DNA of 64,000 nucleotides, taken from positions 58,134,091 through 58,198,090 of the forward strand of contig NC_053044.1 of NCBI RefSeq assembly GCF_003473485.1, written 5' to 3'. The DNA comes from Medicago truncatula. Its lineage: Eukaryota; Streptophyta; Magnoliopsida; Fabales; Fabaceae. Of this stretch, positions 52,593 to 63,584 are shown piece by piece; position 1 is the stretch's first letter, and each line of letters opens with the position of its first letter. A model generated the notes under the pieces. The model saw only the letters and a list, made by a program, of their open reading frames with translations, was not told the DNA's origin and did not search any database. The position numbers and the translations under genes are program-made.

Positions 52593-53595
52593 TAAAATTG
52601 ATTCTATATGATATAAAATCAATTTTGATATGTATGGATGGGTTAAAGTAGAATTTGTTATGCATGAATCTAGAATTTATAACTTTTGATTTTTACAATC
52701 TATTTTATCTTTAAATTTATTGTTTAATTTACTTTTACATAAATATATTCAAACATGGATAATTTTGTATTTAACTCACATTTAATCCCTTAAAAAATCA
52801 TGTTTAACCAAAATCAATTTTACAAAATCAATTTTTTTAAAATTAATTTATATCACCGTGAAACTAAACAAACACTTAATTTGTTATAAAAACTATGAAA
52901 AATGCTAAAGAGCTTATAATGACACAAGTTAAGAAAATCAATATATTAATATTCTCTTGGAAAATGTGAATTCAAATATTTTTTAAAAAAATTATTTTCA
53001 ATAAAAAAACTTATACTTTTAATATATATAGAACATTTGTTAGCATGATCCGAAAACTATTAATGTCGACTATTTTTTAAATTTTTTGACATTTTTCCTG
53101 ATATTAGAGCATCACAATTCACAATGGTGAATCTTTCATCTATTTAACATTAAGTTAAATAATCACTTACGTTGTAAAGAAAATAAATTGGATGATTGTA
53201 GATAATGATGATTATGGAAGCATTTTATCTCACTTCACTCTTTTACAAGTGGTAAAAACTAAATTGTATTAAAATAAATATTTTTTTTAATGAAATGTAA
53301 TAATTTAGAGTTCTTTGTGTGATCCATTAGATAGAAAAATTGAGGTGTTAAGTTGGATAAATTATATGTTTTTTTTTTTTACTATTAATAATAAAAAATT
53401 CTAAAATAAATTATATGTACATACATATTCCACTTAACCATCCAAAATGGATGCTCCGTTGTAGATAGTCTCCAAAATCTTGACAGTTTAATTAATTATA
53501 ATTTGTGTGTCAACTATTCTCTTTTTTTGTTGTTGAAAGAATCAACTATTCTTGTGTACAAGTGAATTTAATATTATATTAAATGAGGAGTTTGT

Positions 53596-53685
53596 CCTTG
53601 TGAATTTAACTCAGTTGATAAGAACAGTGCATAATATAGGCAAGATTCGGGGTTAAAACTCGGTCACCATCAAATAAAAAAAATG
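53596..53685 (+). repeat. tRNA-derived SINE-like fragment
   Basis: Box-A-like TTAACTCAGTTGATAAGA and box-B-like GGGGTTAAAACTCGG about 35 bp apart, followed by an A-rich stretch. Confidence 0.4.
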
Positions 53686-54855
53686 AGGAGTTTGAGTGTA
53701 AAATGGACAATGTTACACTGCTGATGATGAAAGGGTAAAAGAGGAGCAGAGGTATCGTGTCTAACTTGTTTTTTAATTGGTTGTAGGGGTGTATGGTAAA
53801 ATCTTCCAATCCTCAAAGTCAACATGGGCCTTAGGTACAACACCGCTAACCATGGGCCTAGTGCCAGAATTGGAAATTGCTCTTTAGGCATCCATGAAAG
53901 TTGAATCGTAGTTAACAACTGCTCATAACACATTTTAAATTGGGTGATCCAATTTAAAATGTAGCTCAACTATTCTCAAAATATTGACTAATAATCTATT
54001 GTTGTTCGGTGGGTGGGTGAGAGCAATCACTAGGCACTTAAAGAGCAATCATCATTCGATTTGCTATTAAAAGCTAATAGATATACCTTACCACTTCTAT
54101 TAACATTTGGAAAATGCTAACAAATGTCTCTGATGCATTTGTTAATGAATGAAATATACTAAAATCTTCGGTGATGTCAATCCTGATATTGTGTTGATCT
54201 ATATGATACACACCTTAAAGTTGGTATTTGTTGGTTAGGATGGTAAAAACGTGTTTTTTTTTAATAGTTCCCTAAATCACATTATATCGAATTGGTCCTC
54301 GTAGTCTATACGAGGTTTCAATATATTTTCATTGAATATTTATGTTCACAAAACATTATATTTCATAACGAGAGCCAAGATTATTCATGATTTATACTTA
54401 GGCCTGCTAGTAAAATATTATTATTTTTGTTGGATTTTATAAATAAAATGGCCACTTATAAAGATAAAAAAAAATCCCGTACATTAAAATTTGTTTGAAA
54501 CCCTAAAAATTATTGGACCAACTCTAAAATTGATGAGATCCATGATTGAGACGACAGAAAAAATGAGCAAGTTTGTGTGTGATTTTAGCAACTAATTTGT
54601 GTGTTGCACCAAATCTGAAAGCATGATCAAAAGTTTGTTTTACTTTGACACAGTAAATAAAAGATGAACTACCCAGATCGATGTTAATTTGAAACTAGAA
54701 AAGCATGATGGATAAAACTGTTACAATCACATAAATTTTGGCTTCAATTTTCGTCACACTTGTGACATGAATTTTGCAACTAAATTAAGTTCTCTTTGTC
54801 CATTTGAAAATTAAAAAAACTTTAAACTATAGGAACTAGGAAGGTTTTGTAAAGA

Positions 54856-55451
54856 ATGGAAGTTGGTAGAAAAATAATAGTTTGCTTGCTAATGATCATT
54901 ACAATGGGGTCTTACAGAATAGAAGGCAGAGAACCTGTGTTGCACAGGGTTGGAGGTGGAAGGTATACTTGGGATCCAAAAATTAACTTCACAAATTGGG
55001 CAAGTAATGAGCACTTTTACCAGGGTGATTGGCTATGTAAGTTCGTTCCTTCCTGACACATGTTGATTAATATCATTGCAAATATTTATTTATTATTAAC
55101 TGAAGTGAATTCTCTTTTTTGTAAATAGATTTTGGTTTTGATAAGCACATCTATAATGTTCTTGAGGTGAACAAAACAAATTATGAGAAATGTGTTGATA
55201 AGGGCTTCATAAGCAACATCACGAGAGGAGGAAGAGATGTTTTCCAACTCTTAGAGGCAAAGACATATTACTTTCTATGTGGTAGAGGCTTTTGCTTCCA
55301 TGGAATGAAGGTTGATATTAACGTTGAACCACTCCCACCTGACAATGCCTCTCCAATAGTGCCCGAAAAAGCTTGTTCAACAAGAAAGATGAATCAAATT
55401 AAGTTGTCGTCTGTGCTTTTAGTCTTAGCTATGACATGGATCTTCTTGTAG
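54856..55451 (+). CDS. Early nodulin-like phytocyanin, copper site lost
   Basis: Exons 54856-55036 and 55129-55451 encode 167 residues. Phytocyanins are extracellular cupredoxin-fold proteins; early nodulin-like members act as cell-surface glycoproteins. Visible: signal peptide (about 1-24), phytocyanin domain from REPVLHRVGG to KVDINVEP with the conserved WASNEHFYQGDWLYF and YYFLCGRGFCFHGMKV blocks, two domain cysteines for the usual disulphide (YEKC and GFC), several N-glycosylation sequons (NFT, NKT, NIT, NAS), a short proline-containing linker and a hydrophobic C-terminal tail (VLLVLAMTWIFL) that looks like a GPI-anchor signal. The family copper histidines are replaced: the HNV position reads YNV and the GHC position reads GFC. 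It therefore probably binds no type 1 copper, as in other early nodulin-like proteins. The single intron position, phase 1 after DWLY, is the family one. Confidence 0.93.
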
Positions 55452-55459
55452 AGAAGACA

Positions 55460-57140
55460 TTAGACATATCAAATTTTATCATTTGCCTTTGATTATTGTT
55501 AGCATTTCATCTATATGTTTTAGTTATCATTTGACTGTAATAACAAATGTAATTCAAAATTAAATTTATGTCACTCTATTGTCGTATCATTTGTACATAT
55601 GCATGTAGTAGTCATGAGAAGCAAAATTTTAATTCTAGACCACGTACAAATTCAAAAGAAACTCGTAACTACCAGTGAATAAGAGAACATATTGGTTGAA
55701 ACTTATGCAACATGTAATAAAATGTTCTACTTCTACACATACTGAAAGATAATAAATGTTTTTATGGCATTACTTCAACTAAGCAACCAAACACCAAAGT
55801 AATTGTATAAGCCTTTGCCATTGTCTCGTGCACAAGTAGCTGAAATAAATTCTAAGCTTAAAATTTTGCAAAATCACTTTGTTTGCAATTTCTACAACCA
55901 ATAGTAGAAGCCAGAAGGGCTCTTATCCACACTGAAGAAAAATTTATTCAACGGAAGAAAGAACAGCTCACGGAAGGAGTTTGTATGCAAAAGCAAATAA
56001 ACCTTTTTTTAAGAAAAGTCCCAAAGTTAAACCTTAAGCCAAAAGGAAAAACACAATGGGACTTTTTTTATTTACAAAACATAATGAGACTTTACTCAAG
56101 AGTATTTTACTAATGTTGTAAATAAAATAAGGGACATGTTAACTTGTGTCCTTAAGGCACATGATAAGGAACCTAAAAAAGATAACTTTTCATTGAAAAA
56201 TATAACATTTTAACTTTTAAGATGTTGAATGTACGATTTTTGATATGTATATTTTTATAATGAATTCCTTAACATATATCCTTGAAAGCACAAGTTAGCC
56301 TTTACTTTAAAATAAAGTTAGTTAACTTTACTCAAAATTTTCATAGCAAAAAACATTAACTTCTATTTTGGATAGCAATCCGTTAAAAAAAATTGGATAG
56401 CAAATTATATTTGAGACTGAAAAAAATATATGTAAACAGATCTTTTATCATTACAATGGTGACTTTTCCCTTTGTTGTTAGAGAATTGCTCTTCTTTCAT
56501 TTAGAATTGCTAGTTCCCGTAAAAAAAGCCGTGAGTTAATTCACATAGGTGCATTTTTCAACGTGAGTTAACTTACGTTGGACAGGAATGGTGGCGGAAC
56601 CAGGAGTGGCAAAGGGGAGCCACGGCTTAATTTTTTTTTTATACCCTAAAATTTGGCAGAATTAATTTGGTAAAATTGTAAATGATACCTTAATAAGGCA
56701 AATTGTATGGTACATCAAATATATTTGAGTGTACCGATACACCCACTCTTTAAATTAATAGTTAAATGAGTTGTATTTTGAAGAAAAATATATTTTTTTT
56801 ATCATTTATAATTATAATAACTAAATCTTATTCATAAAAAATGTCAACAAAATAAAATTATTATTTTTTAAATTTTTATCGCTCATAATTGATAACATTC
56901 ATTATTTTTTACGATAATATTTTTTTTTATGAAATGATGCTTTATAAAATATAACTGTTGACAAAGAGCTATTTATTACATAAAAAATGATCGTTAATTT
57001 ATTAAATTATAAAGCAGGAGTACTGGTACACCTCACTTTGTGAGTGTACCGTACCGTAGAAGTTCCCCCTTAATAAACCCATTTTTCTTGTCTAGTACAC
57101 TTAACTTTTCTTCCTTTGCCAATTTCATTTATTTTTGTTC
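55460..57140. other. Intergenic, no gene seen
   Basis: AT-rich. Around 56587-56660 is a GGTGGCGGAACCAGGAG-type phrase typical of plant hAT-related repeat ends, which fits the transposase remnant that follows. The open frame 55883-56113 has no domain. Confidence 0.4.
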
Positions 57141-57144
57141 GTTA

Positions 57145-57288
57145 CATATTGTTAAATTGAGAAACAAGATGGGACCTGAGTTTCTAAGAGATAACATGTC
57201 AGATTATATTGAAAGTGAAATTAGTGCATGTATTAGTTCCGAGTCAATTATTGATGATTTCAAGTTATTCGAAAAGCGTAAAGTGTAA
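57145..57288 (+). pseudogene. hAT transposase C-terminal remnant
   Basis: The reading frame gives HIVKLRNKMGPEFLRDNMSD followed by YIESEISACISSESIIDDFK and LFEKRKV. This resembles the end of the hAT dimerisation region of TTF/zf-type plant transposases, where an IVK..LRNKM...FL motif and a final I..F...K.RK segment are typical. No upstream transposase is readable in frame, so only the 3' tip survives. The open frame runs back to 57040 but its earlier part is not recognisable. Confidence 0.55.
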
Positions 57289-57289
57289 C

Positions 57290-59070
57290 TTTAAGTATTT
57301 AATGATCGACTTTATTTATTACTCATATGTTATATTTAAATTTTGAATGATCGATTTTTGGTTTATTACAACTTAAATATGTTATATTCAATATGGTTTA
57401 TATATTTTAGTTTATTTTGACGACGACCATCCCAAATTTTTTTCCCGACTCTATCACTTGACATGAATGAGAAAAACAAAAATAGGAGAAGAGCAATTCT
57501 CTTGTTACAACTCTGATGCGTGTGGTACCAAGACACAAGATAGCAGCTACAAGCAAGTTTCCAAAGTTGGGCCTTTATTGCTGCAAATAGGTCCAAAAGA
57601 GATCCAAAGCCCCATCACATCATATTAATTATGTTAAATAAATATAAAAACCTTCTTCAAGATCTACAAAGATGTGCGGTTTATGGAAAATTTTGCTCCG
57701 AAATCATCCTCTAAATTGTTTTTATTTCTTTTTTTAGTTAAATAACGGATTTGTTTTTACATATTTCTACTTTTCTTTCCTATGTTTTGATGATTTCGTC
57801 GTCTAAGCATGACGTTGTTTGTTTTTATTTTTTTATATTCTTTTTTTATTTTATGTCTAAGTTTGACGTTTATTTGATTCATGTTATAAGGTTAACTTTG
57901 ATCCAATCTAGATTCAATCAATGAATTTAACGTCGTCAACGTTACATACCCTAAACCCTAAATGTTGTTATGAATTTACATTCATTTTTATGTTATTAAC
58001 ATAAATGTTGTTATGAATTTGTCCACAATTTTTTTATTTTCTATTCTTAGTAAATTTGAATTGATAATCTACTTTAATGAATGAGTATGGTTTATTTATT
58101 GTAAAAAGTGTTTTAACAAAGTGTGCTCAAGGAACAATCCTCGTGTCCTAGATACTAGGGAAGCACTTATTTTGTAAGTTATATCTGAAGTATGAACTAG
58201 TATGAATGAAAGAAAGAGGTTAGAAGTTATTGAGAAAATTTCTAGTCTTTCTCCATTTTTTAGGAGATGTATTGCTTCTCTAATTGGAATAAACAATATT
58301 TAACATGTTATACTGACTATCTCAAATTCACGCTCAGAAATAAAAAAAAAAATACTACTAAAAACATGCATCAATTTAGTGTTATTATTTTCATGAAAAC
58401 ATCTTTAATTGATAACATAAGCATGCAAGGTATGATCACCACTATGGTAATATAGATCAACAAAAATGAAGACCTATCTATATAACAGGCAAGTCTGACA
58501 ACTTTATAGTAAAAAAAGCCAACAACTTAATCACATTTGTGGTTGCGAACACACCACCAAATCTTAAACACACATAGTCTTGAGAGTAGCTTTCAAAGGT
58601 TAATAAAGTAAAAATGTATAAAATAAGATCTATTGAAATCAACCGTGGAAATGAAACCAATTGTCTGTCTAATAAGTATCTATTTTTTTAATTTAACCGG
58701 GTGTTTGGATTTTAAAAAAATATCGGTAATAATGAACGAAGAAGATGCCGTATGGTTTGGAAGTATTTTCAAATAAGACATATTGCGTCCTATGTGATTG
58801 CTGGTTACCAGCTGGATCTCTCGATTCGATACTTTGCATTGCATTCTCTTCTTCCCCCATATTCTCTACACCATTATTTATTATTACTTCCTGCACCACT
58901 ATACTAGTATTTCTTTCTTTCTTTCTAGTTACTTCTTCCACTACTCTCTCTCTCTCTCTATCACTCAAAAAAAAGCAAAATAATTAAGGACCCTCCCTTT
59001 TTCTTTTCTTTATTATCTTTTTAGATTTCAATGTACGACTTATATTATTTTTTCATCAACTTGTCTTCCT
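57290..59070. other. Intergenic, no gene seen
   Basis: AT-rich, no clear elements. The CT-rich run near 58900-58970 and the frames across it are low complexity. The last few hundred bases are the promoter side of the bZIP gene. Confidence 0.5.
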
Positions 59071-59078
59071 TTTTGTCC

Positions 59079-59085
59079 TATAAAT
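59079..59085 (+). promoter_or_regulatory. TATA box of the bZIP gene
   Basis: TATAAAT about 440 bp upstream of the bZIP start codon. Transcription from about 59110 would give the roughly 400-nt leader needed to include all the upstream reading frames. Confidence 0.55.
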
Positions 59086-59222
59086 TCACTGCTTCAAACT
59101 CATTCACTCCTCTTCCACTTTCTCTCTTTTCTTTCTTTTAAGATATTTCTTTTGCTTTTCTTTTTTCTCTTTCAAACCTCTGTTGAAGCTTATAGTTATT
59201 TGAAGAAACAATAACATCTTAA

Positions 59223-59276
59223 ATGCATAACATATTGTTATTGATGTTTGAGATTCATGTATCAAATTCTGAGTGA
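59223..59276 (+). promoter_or_regulatory. uORF1 in bZIP leader
   Basis: A 17-codon upstream frame (MHNILLLMFEIHVSNSE). It overlaps the start of the conserved uORF in another frame, an arrangement also known for Arabidopsis bZIP11-type leaders. Confidence 0.6.
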
Positions 59277-59382
59277 AATCTTCTTTTCTGGTTGTATGAT
59301 CAATTCTACTGTTAGGCGCAGGACCCATTTAGTTCAATCTTTCTCTGTTGTCTTCCTTTACTGGCTTTACTACGTTTCATGA
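59257..59382 (+). promoter_or_regulatory. Sucrose-control conserved peptide uORF (SC-uORF)
   Basis: An upstream frame of 41 residues ending with RRRTHLVQSFSVVFLYWLYY-VS. This is the conserved peptide encoded by the leader of group-S1 bZIP mRNAs. In Arabidopsis bZIP11 and its relatives, high sucrose makes this peptide stall ribosomes and represses translation of the main frame. The N-terminal half (MYQILSEIFFSGCMINST) keeps the expected SEI and S-G positions. The frame ends 136 nt before the bZIP start codon, so repression by stalling is the expected mode here. Function in this species is inferred. Confidence 0.95.
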
Positions 59383-59396
59383 TTTCTATTTTCTAA
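59379..59396 (+). promoter_or_regulatory. uORF3 overlapping SC-uORF stop
   Basis: A 5-codon frame (MISIF) whose ATG overlaps the SC-uORF stop codon as ATGA. Confidence 0.4.
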
Positions 59397-59518
59397 TCCA
59401 TTTTTATATCTTTATTTTATTTTCAATTTTCTTTCTGCAATTTCTTTCTTTTTTTCTTATTAGTTTCTGGGTCCTGCGTTCTGTTTTTGTGCAAATAACT
59501 CTCTCTATCTCACATCAC

Positions 59519-59986
59519 ATGGCTTCTTCAAGTGGAACATCTTCAGGCTATTCAACACTTCCAAATTCAGGTTCAGAGGAAGATTTGATGCTTCTGATGG
59601 ATCAAAGAAAAAGAAAGAGAATGATATCGAACCGCGAATCAGCAAGAAGATCTCGAATGAGGAAACAAAAGCACTTAGATGATCTTGCTGTTCAGTTGAG
59701 TCAACTAAGGAATGAGAATCAACAGATTCTAACTTCTGTGAACCTAACAACTCAACGATTCTTAGCTGTTGAATCTGAAAACTCAGTGCTTAGAGCTCAA
59801 CTGAATGAACTCAACAGCAGATTTGAGTCTTTGAATGAGATCATCAACTTCATGAATGTTGCAAATGGTGTTTTTGAACCTGTTGATAATAATATTAATG
59901 AAAATTACTTCAACAACCCTTTGAATATGGGTTATTTGAACCAACCAATCATGGCTTCTGCAGATATGAACATGATACATTATTGA
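59519..59986 (+). CDS. Group-S1 bZIP transcription factor (bZIP11/ATB2-like)
   Basis: Intronless, 155 residues, as usual for group S. The basic region spans residues 30-50 with the invariant N-x7-R (Asn38, Arg46 in NRESARRSR), followed by a leucine zipper from about residue 53 on. The N-terminus is Ser/Gly-rich and short; the C-terminus ends in the conserved NMIHY-type tail. Such factors bind ACTCAT and G-box elements as heterodimers with group-C bZIPs and reprogram amino acid and sugar metabolism under energy stress. The start at 59519 was chosen because it gives MASSSGTSSG, the family N-terminus; the in-frame extension back to 59348 is Phe-rich leader sequence. Translation is probably controlled by the SC-uORF just upstream. 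Its presence places the gene in the bZIP1/2/11/44/53 subgroup; exact orthology is not settled. Confidence 0.96.
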   Translation: MASSSGTSSGYSTLPNSGSEEDLMLLMDQRKRKRMISNRESARRSRMRKQKHLDDLAVQLSQLRNENQQILTSVNLTTQRFLAVESENSVLRAQLNELNSRFESLNEIINFMNVANGVFEPVDNNINENYFNNPLNMGYLNQPIMASADMNMIHY

Positions 59987-59999
59987 GATGAGAAGAGAT

Positions 60000-61040
60000 C
60001 CATTGGGTTTGAAGTTTGATTGAATATGTTGTTGTTGGTGAATGAAGATTACTTACTGCCACAAAAGAAAAAGAGAGAGTTAAGGAATAATGATGAATGT
60101 GTACTATAAGTAGTAATAGTGTAATCATAAAAGAGGGGTAAAAGCTAAGCCTGTTAGTGTTAGGTGCTGCTTCTATAAATGTCCCTTCCCTTGTTTCTAG
60201 TGTTCACACTTCATGTCAGTATATTAAGGTTGTATTTCTATGATTGTTATTGTTGTTACTTTTCTTCATTATAATATATAATCATATTAATATTGACTAT
60301 GTTCTCCATTTTATTTTATTTTTATTTTTTAAATTTATTTAGTGTCCCTCTTGCTCAATATGATAGTTTGATGAGTAGACAAAGTTTGAATTTATAATTC
60401 ATTATTAAAATAGTAAGTTTTGATTTGATTGAACTTAGACATAAGGTATTGCATTCAATTAATCTTCCTATCAGTGGGTTAGTGCGTAAGCATAAAGTTT
60501 ACTTTTCTAATTTCTCTTTACAGTGTGTTTAAAAAGTGATACAGGAATTAGGTAATTAATTGAGCGTTCACAATTAACACAAAATGATAATTAAGGCATA
60601 AGTGAAGAATTAATTAGTATGGGAAATAATTGAATTATTAGTGACACAAGTCAAGTGTATTAGGATTTTCAATAGATTATAAGTAAAATATATTGGGTTT
60701 GTATAGAGAGGGAGGGCTCAAGTAATGACTAGAGATACGAATCTTATTGGAAGGAAAAGTCCAAAAGTGAGCAGCAAAAGAAAAGGACAGGTGCTGAAGA
60801 GAGTTGGCCATGGCATTGGCACCCAACTTCTCTGATCCTTCAAATGGGAAACACAAACATCTACGGATGCTATGTGTCTTTTTTTTTTTTTTTTTTTTTT
60901 TTTAATGTTTCTAACTCCAAATAATTAAGATTATACAATTTATGTGCGTATATATTTAGCAATGCCTAACACTAAGAGCAAGTCCAACCTAAGTAACTTG
61001 TTATTTCTTTCGCTTTTAAAAAATTGTTTTTTATTTTATT
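60000..61040. other. Intergenic, 3' flank of bZIP
   Basis: The first 300 bp are likely the bZIP 3' untranslated region. A run of about 25 T lies at 60879-60903. No gene seen. Confidence 0.5.
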
Positions 61041-61556
61041 TTATACTAGTTACAAACCCGTGCGAATAACGTATCTTGTAAAAAAATTGTTCCAAAGGAA
61101 AAATGAGCAAATTAATGAATATTGCACAAATTCGGATATTCTAAAAAATCACTTTTAATGTAATTTTAAAAAACTTTGTTATAAAAGAGAAATGAGCAAA
61201 TTAAGGGAAAAAGCTGCATTTTTTTATGAAATTGTTGTCGTTCATAAATGTGAAAATCAAGCAAGCATATTGCGTAAATCTCAGCTATATGTACATTTCG
61301 AAAGCATTTATCAAAGCATTATAAAGATTTACCGTAGGAAAAGAACATGTTCTATTTGGTTCAAGAGATTAGGAAAACAACATTATAATTAACATGATAC
61401 TAATTGGAACCAATGAAGGAACCAACAATGTGCAGATTAACGTTACATAATAGTTAAGTTTATAAAAGAGACTGCAAGTGTCATAGACTAACCAAAAAGA
61501 GATTTTTGCCAATATTTACATCAGACAAAATGAAAAGCACAAATGGCATCCCAAAG

Positions 61557-61880
61557 TCAATATAGATTACGATTACAGTCCAAAGCGATACGCCAAAATA
61601 GTAGAAGTTCAAATAGTTCAGCAACAAATATATATTTTGGAACAGCTCGAACGTGCAAGTTCTTCGATAACTTTTCGAGATCAAAGATGAGCTTACCACC
61701 TTCTTCCATCACACGTTCTCTGCAGAAATTGAACCACTGCGCACCTAAGTATTTTTCATAGCTTGTTCTTTCGGAGGTAATGAGGCGACACTTATACTTT
61801 CTCTGTGTCTGGTCATCAATGAGAGTGATTGTTTTGCGCTTTTCTTTCAGAATTGTTCTTAACACCTCGTTTGGGAAATG
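61557..61880 (-). pseudogene. B3 DNA-binding domain fragment
   Basis: The frame gives HFPNEVLRTILKEKRKTITL, then IDDQTQRKYKCRLI, GAQWFNFCRERVMEEGG and KLIFDLEKL. This fits the plant B3 fold: an LP..F-like start, a K...L.D..G...W-like strand pair, a W..F....-(E)G(D/G) turn and a final hydrophobic strand. No start codon or full-length B3 gene is evident; the domain lies just downstream of the RPA-like remnant on the same strand and might have been its C-terminal part. Open to 61557. Confidence 0.55.
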
Positions 61881-62108
61881 CTAAACAGGGATATAACTGC
61901 AATATTAGTCTGATGCATATTAACATGGATAAGATGTATGTGAATATAATTACATATAATTTATAAAATGAAGGTAGCACAACTCTCATAATACCTAAAT
62001 ATTAGTCTAATTTATCTTCCTATTATATTCCTATAAAGTCTAGATAAATGCATGCATGTGGATTATATGTACCCGTTGGCCAATTAACATTGTTGAAACA
62101 AATGGAAA

Positions 62109-63584
62109 TTAAGCATCACTCCCGCATGTGCATTTATAGCTAACACCATTTGACATTGATGTCTTCGAACATTTGGTGCAACTCTCATAATACCATCCAA
62201 ACTGGTTATGATTGAATTTAGTTGCTTTCCAAATAGTGATGCAATATGTATCCTAACACAAATTATGCACATGAAATAAAGAAGAATGCAATATGTATTT
62301 TTAATTTGTGCATAAAAAACTTAAAGCATGTTTGTGCATAAAAAAAAGCAGACCTTTACTAAGTTTATAAATTCAGCAATTGGCCTAACTTGAGACAGAT
62401 TGGAAAAATCGTTGTACGAAGTACGTTGAGAAGAAGCCGAACTCTCACTTAAGTTCTGACTGTAGCTTTGACTCTGAGCTCGAGAAGTGTTAAGGTCACG
62501 ACAACAACTCAAGAAACATGGTCAAAAAACAATCAAATCAGATTGTGAAATAATAAGTTACTCTAACACTGTATTGTGAAATCATAATGCAAACTTACTA
62601 AGCCTTAAACTTCTCAACAACCGGATGATGTAGGTTGATTAACAGCCTCAAACCTGACCAATTGTTACATATATTTGGGTTGCCATTGACTACAAAATGG
62701 AAGCAAAGAACTCAAGGTAAATAGATGGTAAATGATAAAGCTACGAAGTATTTTTCACATAGTGTTACATCTACCATATTCCCACTACATAGGGAAATAC
62801 ATCTTTCGGGTCATTATCAAACTTATACAAAATCCTATCATCTGATGCTAACAAATTAGAAAATAATACCTTTTATTTTTCAACACAATGTTCGTACACG
62901 GTTTCTTTCCAGTCCCAATTGGCGTTGTCTTGACAATCTCATGAAGAAGCCCGATGATATCTTAAAAAGAAAATTACATCTATAAGAACATTATACTCGG
63001 TGAAAACACAGAAATAAATTAAAGCACATAACTATACCATATAAAACGTCAGTTTTGAATTTTCCATCTTGAATTTCCTTAAATGACTTAAAGCGAAATT
63101 CATGAGTAAGGACGTTAGTTACCCTGTCATACTTCTGCACCTTTGTACCAGAATCAAAAACAACTTTAAAGGGATTAAATGCAATGTCATTATCAAACAC
63201 ATGACATTTATACAAAGTATAAGTCTTGTTTACCTCGATCAAAGCCTTCCAATGCTTCAATTCTCTATATCGAGTTATTACATGAACTCGATCACCCTAA
63301 ATCCGAGAAAGAAATCAAAAAATATAAATAAATCAAAATGTACACTAATAAGTAACATTGATAAATCATAAAGGAAATTACGACAAATCTTAACTAACTC
63401 ATCTAACCTTTGCATCACAAATAATGAGCTTCATGTGTTGATTCTCATTACTACCGGTCACAATCCAAGAATCCAACACTCCAAATCATATTTTCCAAAT
63501 GTCGAAAATATGATTCTGATAACGAAAGAAGCTAACATATTTCTATGTTTTGAGATCCTTAATGTAGTCATAATCCCTTGACAT
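62109..63584 (-). pseudogene. RPA70-like (OB-fold) pseudogene
   Basis: Recognisable parts in order on the minus strand: MSRDYDYIKDLKT at 63584; an OB-fold part (LDSWIVTGSNENQHMKLIIC, 63470-63410), then DRVHVITRYRELKHWKALIE and VFDNDIAFNPFKVVFDSG (63300-63040); IIGLLHEIVKTTPIGTGKKP (62972-62880); NGNPNICNNWSGLRLLINLH (62690-62607); SQVRPIAEFINLVK (62390-62350); and a zinc-ribbon part GWYYESCTKCSK ... YKCTCGSD ending in a stop at 62109. The zinc-ribbon motif WYY..C..C and Y.C.CG is the RPA1 C-terminus. Plausible splice sites join most parts. Between the first two parts the same frame has two stop codons (TAG then TGA), so the gene is broken. RPA proteins bind single-stranded DNA. Confidence 0.65.

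Larger units (their letters stand above)
51495..54855. other. Intergenic, no gene seen
   Basis: AT-rich. A Mutator-like short fold-back resembling the AGTCCCTGTAAAATT units of 35515 may lie at about 51500-51665. A partial tandem duplication is at 52457-52592 and a SINE-like fragment at 53596-53685. Overlapping open frames on the minus strand at 53606-53969 show no domain. Confidence 0.45.

Noticed and set aside
59348..59518. In-frame N-terminal extension of the bZIP frame
   Set aside because: Phe-rich, overlaps the uORF region, and the MASSSGTSSG start at 59519 matches the family; the extension is leader sequence.
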